The notes beneath the pieces are model-generated. The model ran no database searches. It worked only from the letters and a program-made list of their open reading frames with translations, and was not told the DNA's origin. Positions 60,335-64,000 of a stretch of DNA of 64,000 nucleotides are shown here, in pieces (the stretch's first letter is position 1; each line of letters opens with the position of its first letter). Source of the stretch: Sphingomonas sp. BT-65 (GTDB lineage Bacteria > Pseudomonadota > Alphaproteobacteria > Sphingomonadales > Sphingomonadaceae); NCBI RefSeq assembly GCF_026107375.2, contig NZ_JAPCIA010000002.1, forward strand, positions 248,001 through 312,000. The letters run 5' to 3'. A program made the position numbers and the translations under genes.

Positions 60335-60733
60335 ATGACCAAGCTGCAAGCCGCAACCGACACGCTGCGCGAGCTCGCCGCAGCCTATCTGGTGCTCCTC
60401 TTCACCGCCGCCTTGCTGTTCATGGGGCTAGAGGGTCTGCCCTTCCTCGACAGCCTCTATTGGGCCGGCACCACCGCCACCTCGACCGGCTATGGCGACA
60501 TCTCGCCCAAAACGCCGGGCGGCCGCCTGCTCGCGCTCGCGGTCATGCACATCTCGATCTTCGGCATCGCGCCGCTGATCGTGGTGCGCCTGATCGACCG
60601 CCTCAATTCGGACCGCGACGCCTTCACCCACGAAGAGCAGCTCCTGATCATCGAGCGGCTCGAACGGATCGAGGCCGCGCTCGCCCTCCGCGCGGCCGAC
60701 CCCGCCGCCCCGCACGACCCCGCCGCTTCCTGA
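60335..60733 (+). CDS. Two-helix potassium channel (Kch/KcsA-like pore)
   Basis: 132 residues. Outer helix about 15-33, pore loop with filter TATSTGYGD (TGYGD at 51-55), inner helix about 65-87, and a short charged cytosolic tail (DAFTHEEQLLIIERLERIEAAL) that could form a coiled coil. Lies 2 bp after the ATP-grasp gene and so belongs to the same operon. Role possibly in ionic or envelope stress response with the YjfLMC-like proteins. Confidence 0.92.
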   Translation: MTKLQAATDTLRELAAAYLVLLFTAALLFMGLEGLPFLDSLYWAGTTATSTGYGDISPKTPGGRLLALAVMHISIFGIAPLIVVRLIDRLNSDRDAFTHEEQLLIIERLERIEAALALRAADPAAPHDPAAS

Positions 60734-60746
60734 TCGGCAGATTCAC

Positions 60747-63197
60747 CTATCCGCCTCCAAACCGCTTCCTGAACACCAGGCTGACGGTGCGCGGATTGGG
60801 CGGATTGTTGTAGGGATCGAACCCCAGGACCGCGTCCGGAAGAAAATTCGGCCGCTGGTTGAGCACATTGGCCACAACCAACTGCACTTCGCTGTCCTTC
60901 GCGCCCGGCGCCGCGACGAGACGTCCGAGATCGAAGCCGAAGAAGACGGATACGGTGGTGAATGCGCTCACCTTGCGTGATGGTTCGCCCGGCCGATTGT
61001 CGGTGAATCCGTCGACATAGTTCACGACCGACCCGACCGAATAGCCGCCGCGCGCCCAGACCACCGAACCGTTGAACCGCAGGTCGGCGGGCTGGGCATA
61101 GCCGTCGAGGCGCGAGGCGGCGGCTCCCGATCCTGCCGTCAGGCTGAGGCTCAGGATATATTGCCCGGTCAGCTTGAAGCGTGCGTCGCCACCGAACATG
61201 CGCGTGCGGTAAGCGAGGTCGAAATCGATGCCGTCAGTCGATTCCACCGCGAAGTTTTGCGGGCGGATGTCGGCGACCAGCTGCACCTGCGACAATAGCG
61301 CCGCCGGAATCTGGCTTGCGCTGTTATAGACCACCGTCCCGCCGCCGTTGACGAACGGCACGCCCGTCACGAACCAGCGGAACGTCGTCGGGTTGTTGAC
61401 GATGCTGTTCACCAGCGCCTGGCTCGGGTTGACCGTGTTGAAGCCCTGGAGATCCGGCACGCTGACGCTGTCGTCCTGCGATGGCGTCACCACCCGCCCT
61501 GATATCTTGATCCGGTAATAGCCGGCCTTGATCGAGAGGTTGGGAATGAACGCCGGGGTCAGGTCGATGCCGGCCGTGAACGTGTCGGCATTCTGGGTCT
61601 TGAGATCGGGATTGGCGCCGGCGCGGAACATGACCAGCGCATTGCCCGCCGGCAATGCCGGGTTCTGGTCGGCCGAATCGAGGAATGCATAGGGGTAGTT
61701 CCAGAACGAGACCTGCTCGGCGATGCCGATCGTGTCGCGAAACCGCGGCACCAGGAAGGACCGCGCATAGGTGCCGCGCAGCGCGATCGACCGGTCGATC
61801 TGCCAGCGCACCCCGGCCTTGGGCGCAAGAGCATCATCGAAGCCCAGATCCTCATAGCGTGCCGCGGCCGACAGCGTGAGCGAGCGCACCAGCGGAACCC
61901 CCATGTCCGCGCCGACGATCGGCACGTTCACCTCGCCGAACAGCGACTTCACCTCGCGCTCGCCGCCGTCGAGATTGAAGAAGATCTTCGCGCTCGTGCG
62001 AAAGGTCTCGCGCCGGTATTGCACGCCGCCGGCGAGCAGGATCGGCCCCGCGGGCAATTTCGCCAGCGTCGTCTGGCCGGTCAGCTCCGCGGCGAACAGC
62101 GTGTTGCGGTGCGTGTAAGTCGGTCTGGGCGCAGCAAAGGGCCGCTCGCCCCGGAACAGCGCGCTGGTCGTGCGGTTGCTTCCCCAGTCGAGATTGAGGT
62201 CGAACGAGGTCGCCTCGCTCGCTTGCCAATGCACATTGCCATAGACCGAATAGCCGGCCGCTTCATTGTCGTAGAAGCGATTGTCCTCGCCATGCCCGAT
62301 ATAGTTGATGCTCGCGTCACGCTTGCGATGAAAGTGCGAGGCATCGACCGAGAATTTGAGGTCGCCGAACGCCTGCTCGACACCCGCGTAGAGCCCGCTC
62401 ACGTCCTCGTTGGGAAGCTGGGTGATCTGCAGCAGCGTGTTCGAGACCAGGATCGGGTCCTCGATATAGGCCGAGCGCTTCTGGTACATCGCGGCGCCAT
62501 AGACGCTGCCGCTGCCCCAGCTGTGCCCGGCCAGCGCGCTGAGCTCGACATTGTTGGAACCGGTCTGCGTCGCGGTCGATGCGCGCAGCCGCAGCTCGGC
62601 GCCATTGGTGATCTTGCGGGTGACGATGTTGACGACGCCGGCGACCGCATCCGCGCCATAGGTCGCCGATGCGCCGTCGGCGATGATGTCGATCCGCTCG
62701 ATCAGCGCCGACGGGATCACCGAGACGGTCGGCGCCTCGACCATGCCGATGCTCGCCATGCGCCGCCCGTTGATGAGGGTCAGCGTGGCATCGGAGGCGA
62801 GGCCGCGCAGCGCGAAGGCGGCGAATCCGTCATACTGGTTGAACGTCGTGCCCGCGCCGAGCGTCGACCCGATGCTCGAGGCCGAGGTTCCGAAATCGCT
62901 CAGGTCGCCCGTGAAGTTCTGCGGAATCGTCAGCATATATTCCGACAGCGATCCCGACCCCGCCTTCTCGACATCCGCCAGCCCGTAGGTCTGGATTGCG
63001 CTGGCGATATATTCGCGCGGCAAGCGCCGGATAAGCGAGCCGGTGACGACGATGTCCCGGGCTTCGTCGCGTCCCTCGCGCTCGGAGGACTCCGCTTGAT
63101 CGGATTGTTCCACCCCCGACGCCTCTTGCGCCAGAACGGGTGACGCCGGCATGCAGACCAGCGCGACGGCAAGCAACGGACAAGTCGATCGGCGCAC
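60747..63197 (-). CDS. TonB-dependent receptor (oar-like group)
   Basis: 816 residues from the GTG at 63197, which has GGGGGGAATT upstream and leads straight into a signal peptide (RRSTCPLLAVALVCMPASPVLAQ). A TTG at 63209 is in frame. Blocks: DIVVTGSLIRRLPREYIASAIQTY, ALRGLASDATLTLINGRRM, ATYGADAVAGVVNIVTRK, a 22-strand barrel and a long unusual ending FRKRFGGG, where three Gly follow the final Phe. Ligand unknown. Transcribed away from the right-edge gene, convergent with the K+ channel operon. Confidence 0.92.
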   Translation of the reverse strand: MRRSTCPLLAVALVCMPASPVLAQEASGVEQSDQAESSEREGRDEARDIVVTGSLIRRLPREYIASAIQTYGLADVEKAGSGSLSEYMLTIPQNFTGDLSDFGTSASSIGSTLGAGTTFNQYDGFAAFALRGLASDATLTLINGRRMASIGMVEAPTVSVIPSALIERIDIIADGASATYGADAVAGVVNIVTRKITNGAELRLRASTATQTGSNNVELSALAGHSWGSGSVYGAAMYQKRSAYIEDPILVSNTLLQITQLPNEDVSGLYAGVEQAFGDLKFSVDASHFHRKRDASINYIGHGEDNRFYDNEAAGYSVYGNVHWQASEATSFDLNLDWGSNRTTSALFRGERPFAAPRPTYTHRNTLFAAELTGQTTLAKLPAGPILLAGGVQYRRETFRTSAKIFFNLDGGEREVKSLFGEVNVPIVGADMGVPLVRSLTLSAAARYEDLGFDDALAPKAGVRWQIDRSIALRGTYARSFLVPRFRDTIGIAEQVSFWNYPYAFLDSADQNPALPAGNALVMFRAGANPDLKTQNADTFTAGIDLTPAFIPNLSIKAGYYRIKISGRVVTPSQDDSVSVPDLQGFNTVNPSQALVNSIVNNPTTFRWFVTGVPFVNGGGTVVYNSASQIPAALLSQVQLVADIRPQNFAVESTDGIDFDLAYRTRMFGGDARFKLTGQYILSLSLTAGSGAAASRLDGYAQPADLRFNGSVVWARGGYSVGSVVNYVDGFTDNRPGEPSRKVSAFTTVSVFFGFDLGRLVAAPGAKDSEVQLVVANVLNQRPNFLPDAVLGFDPYNNPPNPRTVSLVFRKRFGGG

Positions 63198-63297
63198 AAT
63201 TCCCCCCAATGGATACGATATGTTACATCGTCACACAATTCAGACGCGCCTAGAAGCACTGGCCTCCGCCGTCAAGCCGGGACCCCGGGATATGCGG

Positions 63298-64000
63298 CTA
63301 GATCGGATTGCGCCTGGCCGGCGCCCCGTCCCCGTTCGCGCCCGCCTTCGGCCAGATCAGGCCCTCGCCGTCGCCTGCCTCCGCCTGCAGCCGCTCCCAC
63401 GCCTCGGCCTCGGCCAGCGCTTTGAGCCGCGCCTCCCCGCGCCGCCGCCGCTCCACGCCGTCGAGCAGCTTCATGAGGTGCGCATCGGTTTCTTCGGGGG
63501 TCGCGTAGCGCGGTCCGCGCGGCCGCGCCTTGGCTTCCGCCGCCAGTTCGATACGCCGTGCCACGTGCGCCTCGCGCAGCAGCATGCGCAGCAGCGATTC
63601 CGAATAGCGCCGCCGCGTCCCCACCACCTCGCCGCGCACCACCACCGGCTCCTCCCAGCCCTCGACCGCGCGTTCCCACGCGATCTGCTCGAGCATCGGC
63701 GCCGACCGCGCCAGCGCCGCCGCGAAGTCGCGCGCGAAGCCCGGCGATCGCTTGCGCAGCCGATAGACCGAGGTGTCGGAGATCCCGACCCGCTCGCACG
63801 CATCCTTGACCTTCCCCGTCTCCGAAAGCGCGCGCAGAAAGGCGCGCCGCCGCAGCCGCGTCCACCCGTCGAACCGCTCATGCGGATCGCCCGGCTCGAC
63901 CGCGGCGCCCTGCGCTTCGATCCACGCCGCCTGCTGCGCGGCCACCGCCGCGTCCCACCTGGCCCGGAATTCGCCGTTGCGCTGTCGCCGCTTATAGGCC
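63298..64000 (-). CDS. Phage-like HTH protein (terminase-small-subunit-like), truncated by window end
   Basis: At least 233 residues; the frame stays open to the window edge, so its start lies further right. WTRLRRRAFLRALSETGKVKDACERVGISDTSVYRLRKRSPGFARDF is a helix-turn-helix of the type seen in small terminase subunits. The C-terminal half is charged (Arg/Glu-rich) with a coiled-coil look (ERRRRGEARLKALAEAEAWERLQAEAG). Similar proteins occur singly in many sphingomonad genomes. A GTG at 63945 is in frame but the sequence before it (KRRQRNGEFRARWDAA) also looks like coding sequence. Confidence 0.72.
   Translation of the reverse strand, partial: AYKRRQRNGEFRARWDAAVAAQQAAWIEAQGAAVEPGDPHERFDGWTRLRRRAFLRALSETGKVKDACERVGISDTSVYRLRKRSPGFARDFAAALARSAPMLEQIAWERAVEGWEEPVVVRGEVVGTRRRYSESLLRMLLREAHVARRIELAAEAKARPRGPRYATPEETDAHLMKLLDGVERRRRGEARLKALAEAEAWERLQAEAGDGEGLIWPKAGANGDGAPARRNPI

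Overview
The window is GC-rich DNA, almost wall-to-wall genes, that reads as the chromosome of a sphingomonad (Alphaproteobacteria, Sphingomonadaceae; Sphingomonas or a close relative). The reasons are four large TonB-dependent receptors, a beta-propeller phytase behind a receptor, a TrcR-type (DUF1013) cell-cycle regulator, TIGR03097/TIGR04063-type exosortase-A-associated glycan genes, and many small lipoproteins and short conserved proteins typical of this group. No rRNA, tRNA, CRISPR array or insertion sequence was found. Family names come from reading the translations, not from a search.

Layout. 1-4.8 kb: end of a TonB receptor overlapping a phytase gene, then a secreted PQQ-type sugar dehydrogenase and a secreted M20 peptidase. 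4.9-9.9 kb: quinone oxidoreductase, aldehyde dehydrogenase, zinc-ribbon protein, amidohydrolase and small proteins. 9.9-12.2 kb: an S24 LexA/CI-like repressor divergent from a tiny HTH-like protein, then an unknown membrane protein. 12.2-16.8 kb: exosortase-A-associated glycosyltransferase, O-glycosylation ligase and asparagine-synthetase-like gene. 16.8-22.9 kb: a Tat-exported dienelactone hydrolase, an HxlR regulator divergent from an acyl-CoA dehydrogenase with a clear operator, trcR, two small lipoproteins, an aldo/keto reductase and a PhyH dioxygenase.

23.1-34.3 kb is a same-strand run: LysR regulator, D-amino-acid dehydrogenase, TonB receptor, dicarboxylate/amino-acid symporter, two gamma-glutamyltransferases and a secreted hydrolase. 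I read it as a gamma-glutamyl-peptide and (D-)amino-acid scavenging locus. Its receptor has an in-frame TAG just before the last beta-strand. 34.5-43.4 kb: a HerA-like ATPase, tlyA, an orphan endolysin/holin pair, a Yip1 protein, and hslV-AKR-hslU. 43.4-52.4 kb: a TonB receptor with a DUF2946-like protein, class I fumarase, a metallo-beta-lactamase-fold hydrolase, and a DUF3649-PepSY-DUF3325-DUF4198 membrane operon likely tied to metal uptake. 52.5-57 kb: an orphan PstS-like lipoprotein behind a Pho-box-like sequence, purT, two DUF1801 genes, a small membrane gene broken by TGA, and an ArsR-AHSA1 pair with an operator. 57.2-60.7 kb: an alpha/beta hydrolase and a YjfL-YjfM-YjfC-like module with a K+ channel. 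60.7-64 kb: a fourth TonB receptor and a truncated phage-like HTH protein at the edge.

Intergenic gaps are rich in palindromic repeats: four copies of a ~130-bp REPIN-like element, two copies of a second family, one 108-bp element of a third, and several short hairpins between converging genes. The least explained observations are the two genes interrupted by single in-frame stops, the scavenging locus, the palindromic elements, and the operators in front of the HxlR- and ArsR-controlled genes.
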